A stretch of 64,000 bases of DNA from Apostichopus japonicus (taxonomy: Eukaryota > Echinodermata > Holothuroidea > Aspidochirotida > Stichopodidae). The notes beneath the pieces were generated by a model, which had not been told where the DNA came from, did not search any database, and saw only the letters and a list, made by a program, of their open reading frames with translations. Positions 36,956 to 47,892 of this stretch are shown here, in pieces (positions within the stretch are counted from its first letter, which is position 1; every line of letters begins with the position of its first letter). Location: the NCBI RefSeq assembly GCF_037975245.1, contig NC_092574.1, positions 5,450,713-5,514,712 on the forward strand, read 5' to 3'. Position numbers and translations under genes: made by a program.

Positions 36956-37172
36956 TGAGATGTCCACGCTGCTATGTACACTGTGTTGTGGGTATTGACC
37001 GTAGCTGTATGCATTGACTGTACACTAGTGTCTAATTACCGATGGTAGCAAGCTGTGACGTGTGTATTTTCTGGGATCGATGGTGGTGTCTAACACTTCT
37101 GTTACACCTCATTCGAAACTAGGTCAGATTACCGGCATGAGACGTTTCTTTGTGCGCGCGTCTTCACACCCT
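36956..37172 (+). repeat. dispersed repeat, copy 2 (partner at 14971)
   Basis: Same orientation and nearly full-length match to 14971-15194. The two copies lie 22 kb apart. Confidence 0.88.
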
Positions 37173-38311
37173 ATAAACTGAAGTCTCAAAAAGAAACTAT
37201 TAACATATCTCATACCGCACATGTTGCATATTAAGTGGGAACAGGGGGCAGGAGGTTAAATTTGCCCAAAAAAAATGGTCAAACCTGCTAATAGAGGAAT
37301 AAAGGAAGAATCAATCTCACAAAGGAGGAGTGTCTTATTATAAGTGTATGATAAGCTGTATATTTACATTTGAATAGCATTCTATTCTAAAGTTGTGGAT
37401 AGACAGTTGTATCGTGTTTATAACTTTTAAGAAAAGTCACGCAAGAAAAAACCTGGGCACGAAGGACCGATCCGCTCTCAACCCCAGTCCCCTTGCATTG
37501 TGACTGTGTGCTCATTGTCAGGTTGTGTATCACAAAATGCTACACATGATCTAAACCAACAGGCTGAAAAGTTGTGTAATGTTATTAAGTTACCAAAAAA
37601 TATGATAAACCAAAAAACAAAACTAAAAAAAATTGTGTATTTTAGCTGTTATGTACAGAATGCAGAAACACTTGAAGTTGAGAGATGTGAATGTATATGC
37701 AATTTGTAGAGCTGTATCAGGGACTGGCCATTTTGTCAATCTTGAAGTACCAAAAAGTTTTTGTATTCCATATTAGAAAGAAAGAAAACAATGTCAGTAT
37801 TAAAAGCGCCATGTTTGTAGCCACAAAATTTGCATATGCCACACCCCTGTCAAAGAACATAGAAATGAATAAAACAGAAAACATTATTAAGTCTGTCTGT
37901 TACTTTCAGACTTGTTTAAGTGTTTTTTTAGTATATTACATGATTTAAGTTTCCCAATGAGAATAATATTGTTTGTTATTTGTTTTCTTCAGCTGTTTAT
38001 CAATGTTGTCCACCTCATATATGAATGATGGTGGTTAAGTTTGTGGCTCATAAAGCTTTTACTTGTTCTGATACACCTTCTACTCAGAGGGCTATGATGT
38101 AATGATCAGTAAAATGAATATACATGATTTCATGAATAAATATAACCAAATATCCTTACAGTTTGTACCATAAGTTATGCAATAACATGAATTGTAAATT
38201 AGTATTCAAGTTAATCATGCAATATCAATTTGACTTACATTTCATTATAACATCATCATAGCAGAAATATATTCCAGAAAAATTTCATAATTTTGTTTCC
38301 ATTTTTTTTTT
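37173..38311. other. no gene seen
   Basis: AT-rich. Open frames at 37500-37709 and 37691-37948 have no splice support and AT-rich, K/N-rich composition. Confidence 0.4.
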
Positions 38312-38524
38312 TATTATATTGGGATTTTACATGTTGAGTTTGTCCCTCTTGTGATTAACTTCAGTTTGAATGCAGCAGCATTTTGCCCTCCCATCCACCA
38401 GGCCCCCAATAATTTTTTTTTATTATATTGGGATTTTACATGTTGAGTTTGTCCCTCTTGTGATTAACTTCAGTTTGAATGCAGCAGCATTTTGCCCTCC
38501 CATCCACCAGGCCCCCAATAATTT
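38312..38524. repeat. 109-bp perfect tandem duplication
   Basis: Two copies beginning TATTATATTGGGATTTTACA at 38312 and 38421. They are identical over about 104 bp and diverge only in the T-rich linker. The identity points to a very recent duplication (or an assembly artefact). Confidence 0.95.
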
Positions 38525-38946
38525 AATTAACCTACATTAAGAGCAATGGTTGTAAGTGCCGTCAAAATAGAAGTAGGAGAGGGAAGACTAATGGTTGATG
38601 AATATAAGATCGCATTTGTGGGGCACCAACAAATTTGACATTAACTACAGGCAAGATTCATAAATTCGTTATATTTAGTTAATATCACATCAGCAGACAG
38701 ACGCAATGCTGCCTGCTGGGACCAACCCTGAATTTTCCATTGCACACTTTATCACTTCATATCCTCTTGCCAGTTCTATATTTCTCCGTCACCCCCCCCC
38801 CTCCACTCCCCTCACTCGTGCACCCTTGGCTATGTGCCATCATGATCCCCTTCATGTGCAAAAGTTTATTCTTCCAGAGCTGCAAGTTTCACTGCTCTGA
38901 TCTTAGCTGTTTCTCTTACTTGTACAATAGTCAATCGTCCCACAAG

Positions 38947-39102
38947 ATGCGTGCAGTCGGTGGTTTCAGCCTCCTGGGTGGGGTGTACGCCCTATCCTGG
39001 GTGGATTATACGCCCTATATCGCCGCCATCCACGGTCAATACCTTGCCAGAATTAATGGCCTTAAGTACGACGCCTTCCTTTTTGAGGAATGTTTATTTT
39101 AG
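38947..39102 (+). CDS. possible coding block near the 39220 exon
   Basis: An ATG at 38947 opens 51 codons, reading MRAVGGFSLLGGVYALSWVD and ending FLFEECLF. It is preceded by a pyrimidine-rich acceptor-like TGTTTCTCTTACTTGTACAATAG (ending about 38930), so it could be an internal exon. Possible donors (for example GAGGAAT|GTTTAT at 39092) leave it in phase 1, which does not fit the phase-0 frame of the 39220 exon. The two are therefore not joined here. Confidence 0.25.
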   Translation: MRAVGGFSLLGGVYALSWVDYTPYIAAIHGQYLARINGLKYDAFLFEECLF

Positions 39103-39219
39103 ATTAAGTGTGGTTCATTTTAAATCTCCCTGTAGTGAACACTAATTTGATGGTAAATTTCTCCAATTTCTCCACTTCGTAAGCGATACTGTTTAAACTT
39201 GGTTTTCTACCCTACTCAG

Positions 39220-39393
39220 GGTCTCTTGGGTGCCAAATATTCCGTTAGCCACAATTCCAAGGTGACTTTTTATGTTCCATCTAGCCAGGGTAGTACTAAA
39301 CTACCCTGGGTGGACAAGTCCTTTTCAAGCACTGAGCTCATTGGTTACGCATGGCCTGATTACTGGGATTACAATTATCGGTACTGCAAATAA
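39220..39393 (+). CDS. candidate terminal exon with poly(A) signals
   Basis: Acceptor TTTTCTACCCTACTCAG ends at 39219. The frame from 39220 reads GLLGAKYSVSHNSKVTFYVP for its first 20 residues and ends YWDYNYRYCK before TAA (39391-39393). AATAAA lies at 39389-39394 and again at 39394-39399, directly over the stop, as expected of a very short 3' end. The 57 codons are aromatic-rich with a single Cys near the C-terminus, like the end of a small extracellular domain. I do not recognise the family. The nearest upstream open block (38947) does not match in phase. Confidence 0.42.
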   Translation, partial: GLLGAKYSVSHNSKVTFYVPSSQGSTKLPWVDKSFSSTELIGYAWPDYWDYNYRYCK

Positions 39394-39879
39394 AATAAAA
39401 ATTCTGAAAAAGAGCCGTATAATCCTCAAATTTGAGTAGGGTTGTTAAATGGATTTATTGTAGAAAACATATTTGGAGGTTTATTATTATAGAAATAACA
39501 TACTAGCTCGCTTAATTCCCTTTATCGTTGTATTTGCGCTTTTCTTCACGACACAATAAAAACAATCTTCAATGCGGAAGTTATAAGTATTATGCTGAGG
39601 TATTTTTGAGTTATGAAAATCGAATTAATGTCGTCACGCGCAGCTACTACTGTCATTAACTGCTTGATGTACTTTCAATGAGTTATTTAAACTTGTGTTT
39701 CTCGTGTTTCTTTAGTGACGCTGCTGCGTATTAAGTGTACGAGGTATTAATCGGATCATATTAGTAAGACATTCGATACTATTCGGTTTTACAATAAGTA
39801 CGGTACGGATGTTGAATACAATAATCACCAAGAATCATTGATTGAGTCAAAAGATTTACATTTTGTCATCATTTTTGCC

Positions 39880-40135
39880 AAACAATTTCATCCACCCTCA
39901 ACCCCCATCCTTAGATCGAGACAAGCGTACTATCAAGACAGAGTCTGGGCACGAAAACCAAACAAGTTCATCCACCCTCAACCTCCCCCTTATACCCCCC
40001 CCCCCAGTGCCTTATATCGAGACAAGCGTACTATCAAGACGGTGTTTGGTCACGAAAACTAATAATTTCATCAACCTCCCCTTCCCCCCCCCCCCCAGTG
40101 CCTTATATCGAGACAAACGTACTATCAAGACGGTA
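39880..40135. repeat. 90-101 bp tandem repeat, three copies
   Basis: ATCGAGACAAGCGTACTATC recurs near 39915, 40016 and 40107, each preceded by TTCATCMACCCTC and a long C-run. C-run length accounts for the spacing differences. Not coding, although frames stay open through it. Confidence 0.88.
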
Positions 40136-40369
40136 TCACACTTTCGTTGCCCCGATACTGTTACATTGGTCACTAAGTAAACAACATTGACATACATGGT
40201 TGATAGATTTGTTCAAGCCGTCTAACAATTTAACGGTCTTTATATGGTCCCTTTAAACAGGGAGAAAATTAATTGTGGACTCGCACACCTTTAGCAAATA
40301 TTTCCGACAGATTAACTTTAATTGTCCCCGTAGTCTATAAGAGTAGGCCAAAATTGTGTCCGCGATTTA

Positions 40370-40500
40370 GAGCTATATATATATATATATATTTATGGAC
40401 CAATTGACGCAGCACACGGCCTCGTGTCATCCAACCATGTTATACTATAAGGTTATCTTGCACCCGCATCGAACCCGGTCTCAAAACCGTTCAGCTTAAA
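40370..40500 (-). mobile_element. possible SINE fragment with (TA)n tail
   Basis: On the minus strand a B-box-like GGTTCGATGC lies near 40463-40473, preceded by GGTTTTGAGACCG. About 70 bp further on is an (AT)n tract (40375-40391) that could be the tail. No A-box was recognised. It could equally be chance. Confidence 0.3.
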
Positions 40501-41160
40501 ATGTGTAACACTGAGAAGTCTTTCAAATTGTCCGCGGGCTTTGGGTGTTCTCAATTTCCCTACACGGACCGTCATTTGTGATAATGGGACGTGATTACCA
40601 TATGCCCTGAAAATATCCATATATGACAGCACACGTATACCGCTCTAAAATTGTTACTAGTATCAAGGCTAAGCAAGAATATGACCAGTTTTTTTTAAGT
40701 TTTTAACATATTTCAGTGTTTGAGGTTTGATTCGTTCCAGCTGAGTATATCAGCTTGAAATGTTTGTTTAAAGAAAGATAACCCGCTTAATCACCTGCCG
40801 CTTCTTCGCAATCTTCTGCCTGCAGGTGAGATATCTGAGAAGACATACTCGAAGGTTCTCCTAATACCTATCCATCAAGTTCACGGTTTGATTAAGAACC
40901 AGCTTGTTTGTGTCCGACATGGGAGTGAACCCTTTTTATCCTCATTTTATCATCTTCTTATTCTTCGTTTTTCTTCGCAACCATCTTAACTTACAAAATT
41001 AAAAACATGTAAATTAAAAAACAGCAGATACGTTCAATACATTAACTTTGGCTGAAATACAAATGCTATTAAATAAATCGTTCAAGCCCAATAAGTTATA
41101 CCATGGTAGCCAGTACCTTTCCTAAATATTTACCTTCATATTTTCATTAAAAATATTTTC
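40501..41160. other. no gene seen
   Basis: Unique AT-rich sequence without signals. Confidence 0.4.
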
Positions 41161-41224
41161 GTTAATGTTAAAATATACTTGTAAATACTTCCGCAAACTA
41201 TACATAGAAGGAATGGTCTCAAAT

Positions 41225-41440
41225 TGTATGTGTGTGTGTGTGTGTTACGCCCAGCTTGTAAACACGATATCTCAAGATAGGAACCATGCATTATTCATTA
41301 TTCATACGCCGATGCCTAAACTTAAGGGGAAAAAAACATATTGTTTAAGTGGAGGTCAAAGGTCGGCTGAGGTTACCAGAGGTCAAATATTGAAAACCTT
41401 GTTACACGATATCTCAAGTTAGGAAGCATGGATATTTACG
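41225..41440. repeat. dispersed repeat with (GT)n and AGGTCA half-sites
   Basis: (GT)n at 41228-41245, then ACACGATATCTCAAG-TAGGAA at about 41263 and again at 41405 (a tandem pair about 142 bp apart). Between them lies AGGTCA-A-AGGTCG (41353-41365) and AGGTTA-CCAG-AGGTCA (41370-41385). It resembles the 7541 repeat in having spaced AGGTCA words. Confidence 0.55.
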
Positions 41441-42245
41441 TACTTTTAATAGATTTAATTAGCCGATGGTATTCAAGAAAATGAGTGCTAATGTCAAAAG
41501 TACTAATCATATTGTCTTGGCTGTAGAAAGTGTTTTACTTTTATCAACAAGGTCGTTTACGAAGTAAAAGCCCTTTCTGAACCATTGAGAGTAAGCAACA
41601 GGTTGATTGCCTGCTGTAATGCAAAAGTTTATGCCACAACGACTGGTTCTGAATTAATGTGTCATTTTCATTTTTCCCGAGTGAAAAACCCTTAGTTAAA
41701 AAAAGAGTGGGCTAAGGCTAAGACATCTTTCCAAATCCATTCTTCATAAGTTAATTTGCATGCCTATTAACATCATTCCCATACTTAAAAATTTCAATAA
41801 TTTCAATAATGTATTTTCGTAAATAACAGGGAAAATGTCCGTGACTACCGCTTTTAACATACGTGCAAAAACAAGTAACTTTAAGCGCAACGCAGTGTAT
41901 TGATACGTCAATCATTGTCAATACCACCTTCAGAATAATCTTGACTAAACTGGTTTCGACTTACATGTCGATCTGCTTTCTGTCTCCAAACAAATTGAAA
42001 AAAACAAGTTACTACTGTTTGCAATCAACTCGCCAGATGGGGAAGGAACGGTTAACAAAAATTAATTAAAATGAGGGAGGATTAATGATTTAAAACTTTT
42101 ATTCTCCCTCAAAACACTCATATTATAAGTTACAACAGAAATTCGTTATATTCTCTAATGTAAACTGAGCTTTGTCATAGTCTTTAACCATCATACTAGT
42201 GATGTCAGTGTTGAAGGTAATGCCTATAGGACTCCCTATATAGAG
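41441..42245. other. no gene seen
   Basis: AT-rich. Nothing recognised before the LINE relic. Confidence 0.4.
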
Positions 42246-42254
42246 GAATGTTCA

Positions 42255-42936
42255 ATACTTTCAAAAAACACAAACAACTATCGTTCTGGCAGTTATTAAA
42301 ACCATTGTAGAACCAGTAAATGTTCCTAGTGCCACTAAAAGGGACTTACTAATATTCATTTTTAGACCCGAAATTCCACCAAAAAAATTTAGTTGATCGA
42401 GTAAAATTGCGAAAAGATCTTTCGTTCGCTTCGATAGAGAACGTGGTGTCATCATCATTTCGAGTCATTTTACATTTCCTGCCACAGATATCAATACCAA
42501 GAATGGAATCATAATCGTAGATGCTCAGTACATATAAGATAAAAAGATATGGGGCAGTGGGTCACCTTGCCTGTATCACCCTGCTTTCAACATGAAAAAA
42601 TGGTAAAGGAAAAGCCTTTAACGAGGATAGAAGAGGACGCACAGTTATAAAATGTTTCAACCACTGAGTAGTAGACGGGCCAAGAGATTAGCACTTTCCT
42701 GACAGAGGATACAGGGACAGCGAGTCAACGTTTTTTATTCGTTTTTTTTTTCTCATCAAATGGCAAACAGCAAACCTGGGATTTGCTTTTCCCTGCAGTC
42801 TGTACATGATTTCATAAACTGTACAAGTGCAATCACCAATATAACGTCCTTTTAATAATAAAAAAACATCTGTACGTTGAGACATGTCGCCAAGTCCCCG
42901 ACAATTCAACGACGATATTTTTATATCACCTGTCAT
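42255..42936 (-). pseudogene. L1/Tx1-type LINE relic, internally deleted
   Basis: Minus strand. From an ATG at 42936 the frame reads MTGDIKISSLNCRGLGDMSQ, the usual start of an L1/Tx1 ORF2 endonuclease (xxSLNCRGL). After about 80 codons the sequence jumps to the reverse transcriptase. RQGDPLP is readable near 42550-42575, and PYLFILYVLSIYDYDSILGI follows in a shifted frame. Then comes NDDDTTF where (Y/F)ADDTT is expected, and after another frameshift GGISGLKMNISKS near 42335-42375, the GLKxNxxKT/S block. Known: these motifs in this order identify L1-clade elements. The rest of the endonuclease and early RT are deleted, several frameshifts are present and the catalytic Ala and Tyr are changed, so it is dead. 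Confidence 0.85.
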
Positions 42937-42991
42937 AATTGTAAATTGTTAGAAAGTCATTACTTTGCACAAAATTACATGTAGCATATGT

Positions 42992-43185
42992 ATAGATCCT
43001 CCTGCAAGCAGGAAGCCTCATAGTCTTATCAAAGCCGCAAGCTGACCGAAGTCAGTCTTTTAGATTCATATTTAACGTCCATGATTATGAATTGTCAATT
43101 GTCAACAACTCTGTAACTGGACAACATACATTAATCTTGGAGTGACTCGAACTCGAACATTTTATTCATGTGTCGTCTAGCAATG
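42992..43185 (-). mobile_element. tRNA-derived SINE, copy 2
   Basis: Matches the copy at 12055-12275 through the body, with shared TCATGGACGTTAAATATGAA, GTTGTTGACAATTGACAA and the GCTTGCAGGAGGATCTA end. It lacks about 12 bp (CTTCGCGAGTT) near the 3' end. The B-box region reads GAGTTCGAGTCACTCC on the minus strand. It lies 56 bp from the LINE relic start. Confidence 0.75.
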
Positions 43186-44560
43186 TAAGGATTCATCGAT
43201 ATATGTAACTTATGCGATCACAATTCGTGCATCTTTGTTATGGACCCCCAACTAAATATATCCGATAATAAGGTATGAAGGTTTCCGAGTGTAACTTAAA
43301 GGAGCTTCCCACAAGTGTACTTAGTATCTATAGAACAATAATGACGATACCATACAACCCAAAGTGTACTATTTAATGGTTATTAGTGTGTGTACATTGA
43401 TGTCAACAACTTCCTCTTCAATTTTTATTCATCGGAAACAAGTTAAGTTTGGATGAGTCCCTCACGAAAGTGTTGTTGAGCAAAGTTTGGGAAGATACAT
43501 ATCTGTTCAGACAGGCCGATAAAACAACAAACGAACTTAACTTTTTGTGACCTTTAATATGTTCGTGATGGGAGACTGAACACTAGTTTATGAAGTTCAA
43601 TGATTTCTCCTATTATCCAGTAATATTAACAAGTCTACATGAATGTGGCAGGGTCAACAAGGTAAGAGTCAGGAGATACAGCATACTGACGTTATTTCAC
43701 AGACTCAAATGCAAAGCTTCTTCAGGCTTCCAAAGCCGTATGATTAGACGGATAGTCCTACGTAAAACAGGAACACGGAACCCACCAACCCCTTTTCTTT
43801 CCATCGTGAACAAACATACACACCCCCCCCCCACACACACACACACACATTTTCGAGATAAAAAAAATAAAAGCCCGATCACAAGAAGTTTTGGTGTACG
43901 TCGAAGCTGTACAAATGCACCATACCATGTGCATGGAATCGCCGCGGTTGCTTTGTTTATTACGCAACAGACATCAAGCAGCAGACGACATACCCATACG
44001 TGATTACGTACGTATCATACTAACCACCGAGCAGGTGGCTATAGCTAGCTTTCACCTGATTTACGGTATGAGCAAAATAATCTCAACTTTCCATTGTTTG
44101 GAAGTTACCTTTGTTAACCACAGAGCAGGAATGTGCAACGAAGAAAAAGATAACAATAGAAGCAAGCTTCTCAATTTTCAAATAAATTGAAATGGGATAT
44201 GAATCCGTCTGCGTCGTGAAAGTGTGGTGAAACACAGGGCAAACAAGTCACTTACATTCCAAAACGTTTCCAAAGGTAACGTTTGAATAAAATTTTCTGC
44301 GGACAGAACAGAGAGGTTGATGAAAGAATAACATGAAACTAAAGGTTACATCATTGATACTTCAGACCCTTTGAAGATATCAACATAAGTATTCATCCCA
44401 AACTTTGATACGAAGTAGGTCGCTCGCTCACCCAAACCGTTGGGTAAAACCGTTTATCAATTGGAAAATGTCCTGAACTGAACAAAAGTACACTGACCAT
44501 TCTAACAATTGGTTAAAGGAGCCGCTATATTTTCATATGCATATCCGGAAATGTGCTTTG
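43186..44560. other. no convincing gene
   Basis: A C-run plus (CA)n tract lies at 43823-43849. An open frame at 43891-44190 has protein-like composition in places but no ATG at its start and no chosen splice sites. Confidence 0.4.
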
Positions 44561-44600
44561 TGACATCCTCTCTTTCTATTATATAAGCGCCATACTTATA
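44535..44600 (+). promoter_or_regulatory. possible core promoter
   Basis: Palindromic ATATGCATAT (44535-44544), an ETS-type CCGGAAAT (44545-44552) and a TATA-box-like TATATAAGC at 44580-44588 lie within 55 bp. No first exon was recognised downstream, so this is only a motif cluster. Confidence 0.25.
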
Positions 44601-44930
44601 GTGATTATACAATAGTGGGTATAATAAAGAACTTTGGTGACAGATGTATCACAAAACAAACGAATATAGATGGAAGTGAATCAGTTTTCGGATTATAGGC
44701 AAAACTAATAACTCAAACATAAACAATAATAACTTCATCCAAACATAAATACTGAGACATAGGTCTTCATCTCAGGATAGGACAACTTTGGATTTGACAA
44801 TCGTATACCACATTCTATATATATTTTTTTTGTCAGTCAATACAACGAAAACTACCTGGTCATCACTCAGAAATTGACCAATGACTTCAGATAAATTTGA
44901 CAGCATATTAATAATCTCACCATTGGCGTA

Positions 44931-45001
44931 CCTAGGATAGTTGGCACCGGGGACGGATCCTTTTATTATCCTTCTATTTTCACCCTCTTGATACGCCACT
45001 G
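44931..45001. mobile_element. 71-bp hAT-like MITE relic with near-perfect target duplication
   Basis: Starts CATTGGCGTACCTAGGAT and ends, on the minus strand, CAGTGGCGTATCAAGAGG. Flanks are AATCTCAC (44923-44930) and AATGTCAC (45002-45009), matching at 7 of 8. It is probably a strongly deleted member of the same group as the 59245 element. Confidence 0.65.
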
Positions 45002-45049
45002 AATGTCACTACATACGAAACTGCTCATTTATTGTTTGAGCTCAGTTAA

Positions 45050-45516
45050 ATTACATAATTCGTTGCTTAAGTTCATCGTTGTCGTCCATATCATTTTATA
45101 AAACGTATGCGAGACGTCGCTCTTTATTGCTGTCGTCACTATCATTTTAATTTAACGTATATGTAAGACGTCGCTCTTTATTGCTGTCGTCCATATCATT
45201 TTATATAACGTATGCAAGACGTTGCTCTTTATTGCTGTCGTCACTATCATTTTACATAACGTATGCAAGACGTCGCTCTTTATTGCTGTCGTCCCTATCA
45301 TTTTAATTTAACGTTTGCAAGACGTCGCTCTTTATTGTTGTCGTCACTATCATTTTAATTTAGCGTATATGTAAGACGTCGCTCTTTATTGTTGTCGTCA
45401 CTATCATTTTACATAACGTATGCAAGACGTCGCTCTTTATTGCTGTCGTCACTATCCTTTTATTTAACGTATGCAAGACGTCGCTCTTTATTGCTGTCGT
45501 CACTATCATTTTAAGC
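45050..45516. repeat. 51-54 bp tandem array, about nine copies
   Basis: GACGTCGCTCTTTATTG recurs at 45113, 45167, 45269, 45321, 45375, 45426 and 45477 (GACGTTGCTC at 45218). Each unit contains GCTGTCGTC-CTATCATTTTA and an ACGTATGCAA variant. The unit carries a GACGTC palindrome. Units alternate between CATAACG and ATTTAACG forms. Confidence 0.95.
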
Positions 45517-46310
45517 TATGTCATATCGTTGATCTTAATATACGTAAGCAAGATGCTCCTGATTTATATTTTGTCTATTGTTACCATTATTTTGAGACAC
45601 TGTCAGGGATACCTCTTGCCCGCAAACATTTAGCCAGTAAATGTAACCTATATTTTGATATATTGTGTCGTTATAATGACGTCATGCAGATTTATACTGT
45701 GTCCGATAATGTGTTGGTTGGTGCGGCTTTGGTTATCCTACTGTGATATCAGGGGCACTCACTAATTTTTTAGCCGACCAAAATGGCTTCAAAGAGGGGA
45801 ACAAATTCCAAGCTAATTGTGTCCAAGTGGGTTGTATCCTTCATTTCGTTTGACAAAGTTTATCCGTGGGAGTAGACTCATTCATTTGCCCCTGCGAAGA
45901 TGTATTGACTTTCCTTTTTAAAAGCGTTGCAGTATCCTTTAAAAACAAATATCTGCTAGATAATCTTTTCTTAGAAGTTCTAATTTACTTATTTAAGCGA
46001 AAACAACTGACAGCGATCAATAAAGTCATAAACTGAGAAGATTTCTTACCAGAGTGATTACCGAGTAACTTTTACTCAGTTATCTCATGTGGTCATTTCT
46101 TTGTTGATCATAGTCATAGATCATAGTGTGTGCGTTTGTTTTTCTATCCGACCGAGGAACTGAACAAAAGAATTCCAGGTCCTCGGTTGTGATTTCTAAA
46201 GAATCACCACGTCCTCGGAAGAATTTCTATTGTATGGGGTATTGTTAAGTTTAGGGTACGTGGATTTGAACAATGGAAAATACAATGGGGTCCTCGGTTT
46301 GAATGTAAAC
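45517..46310. other. no convincing gene
   Basis: The frame starting inside the array stays open to 45746, but it has no splice support and begins in repeat sequence. Confidence 0.4.
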
Positions 46311-46319
46311 CAACATGTG

Positions 46320-46475
46320 TGCGTGTGTGTATGTGTAGATTACACTAAAAAGTCTAGTCAATTAAATATATAGAAAGAAAACAGAAGTGTTAAAGAAAGT
46401 GTATGTGTGTGTATGTGTAGATTACACTAAATAGTCTAGTCAATTTAATCTATGTAAAGAAAACAATAGTGTTAA
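46320..46475. repeat. 82-bp duplication linked to a (GT)n tract
   Basis: ATGTGTAGATTACACTAAA starts at 46331 and 46413. Both copies continue with TAGTCTAGTCAATT and AAGAAAACA-AGTGTTAAA and are preceded by GTGTGTGT. Confidence 0.9.
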
Positions 46476-47120
46476 ATAATCACAACCTGGATGGACAACA
46501 GTGTTTCTTAAAGGTCTATAACATATCATCATTAATTATGTACCTTAAGTCATTATTCAAACTACAAACTCACCGATAGATATTTCGAGTGGGTTTTCAC
46601 TGTGTCGATGCATGTATAGCTATATTATTATTTATATTTGCATGTTTTTTTTTTCAAGATAAGGATGCTTCTTGAGGCTATAAAAAAAATTATATAGGGT
46701 TACGAATATGAGGATATTGAAAGTCGTATTGAAAATTGTTATATCGAATTGGGAACTTCTAAGCAGCTTCTTTTCGCTCTCTTCTTTTTTTTTGTGGGGG
46801 GGGGGGGGGGTTGGTCAGTAATGTTAGTAGTCATCCGTACTCCAAATAAGTTTATATTTGATCAAACTGAGACACACGCCTTCATTTTATTACTATCTGA
46901 TGTTTCATGGGTAAAGACGTTAATTTGATTCTCAATATTTTGTGGCTCGAATGAACTCAGTCCGAGTACGAATCAGATGCAAACAGCACAAAACGTTTGC
47001 ACTTCATTCACTGTTTGAAATGAAACTGGAAAGGAACGTGGCATTACATTATAACGGGATTTTAGAACACAACACAGAAATCAAAAATAGGGAAGTAACA
47101 AGAATTTCCGGTCATACATT
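46476..47120. other. no gene seen
   Basis: AT-rich, with a G-run at 46796-46811. Confidence 0.4.
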
Positions 47121-47124
47121 TTAT

Positions 47125-47450
47125 TGAATTATTATAAATATTTAGATTTATAAAGCGCAGACATATCCACCGTTAACAGTGCTCAAGGCGTATCACAAAA
47201 TTACCCTGGTCAACGATAACCTGTCAAACATAGAGACAAATCCCTCTACATGGCAGCAGCTAAACAGCGCCCAACTGACAATAATCTCACAGGCCCCCAT
47301 TTATATACCTGGGTGAAGGGAGGCAATGGAGATAAAGTGCCTTGCCCAAAGTTACAGCGGTAATGATCTGGCCAAGACTCTAACCTGTATACCTTAGATC
47401 AGAAGTCCACTCACTACCTTGGCCACTTGACCACCACGCTATCTCTCTCT
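47125..47450 (-). mobile_element. tRNA-derived SINE
   Basis: On the minus strand it starts GATAGCGTGGTGGTCAAGTG near 47445 (a tRNA-like, A-box-type head: GTGGTCAAGTGGCC), with a degenerate B-box, GGTTAGAGTC, about 60 bp further on. Then come GGGCAAGGCACTTTATCTCC and CACCCAGGTATATAAATGGG, and it ends in GCGCTTTATAAATC near 47145 with an ATAATT-like tail. I know this combination (GGGCAAGGCACTTTAT and GCGCTTTATAAAT) from dispersed repeats in many marine animals. It is full length or nearly so. Confidence 0.8.
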
Positions 47451-47519
47451 CTGTCCTATTTATAAATATACCTCTTTGGAGAAGATTTGAATAAAGGTTC
47501 CCTTAATCTCCTACATGTC

Positions 47520-47521
<2 letters not shown>

Positions 47522-47584
<63 letters not shown>

Positions 47585-47605
47585 GATACTTATAAAGCGC
47601 AAAAT
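47522..47605. repeat. (TAA)n microsatellite at a SINE-like 3' end
   Basis: About twenty TAA units at 47522-47581, followed by ATGATACTTATAAAGCGCAAA. This is the same GCGCTTTATAA end as the SINE at 47125, so the microsatellite probably grew from the tail of a second, truncated copy. Confidence 0.8.
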
Positions 47606-47892
47606 CTTCATGTCATTAAGTGAAATTCGATAATATTCCAAATTTACATTTTCTTGACCGCTCACTGATGGTTCAATACGCGTATGCGCCGCAGATAATG
47701 GTGTGTGTGGGAGGGGCGGGTGGGGGCAAGACAGCGTAGGTCAGGACACATGTTACGTATGTCAGTTAGACTATCCCTTCCATCGGTAAGTCTGAAACAA
47801 TAATTTCTGAATTTTGCGTGCATTATTACCCTGCAGAGTTCACTATCGGTTAACCGGATGGTTTATTCAGAAAACCGGAAAAGTAGTATATG

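Noticed and set aside
37500-37709. A zinc-finger-like Cys spacing in the open frame
   Set aside because: Cys/His spacing does not match THAP or C2H2 patterns, and composition is that of random AT-rich sequence.
38947-39393. A two-exon gene joining 38947-39091 to 39220-39393
   Set aside because: All usable donors put the first block out of phase with the only open frame of the second.
40463-40473. A tRNA gene at the GGTTCGATGC box
   Set aside because: No A-box or acceptor stem complementarity seen; at best a SINE fragment.
43891-44190. 99-codon open frame
   Set aside because: Starts without ATG and overlaps a C-run/(CA)n region edge; no splice sites chosen. Kept only as a weak possibility.
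45471-45746. 91-codon open frame
   Set aside because: Begins inside the tandem array and has no start or splice support.
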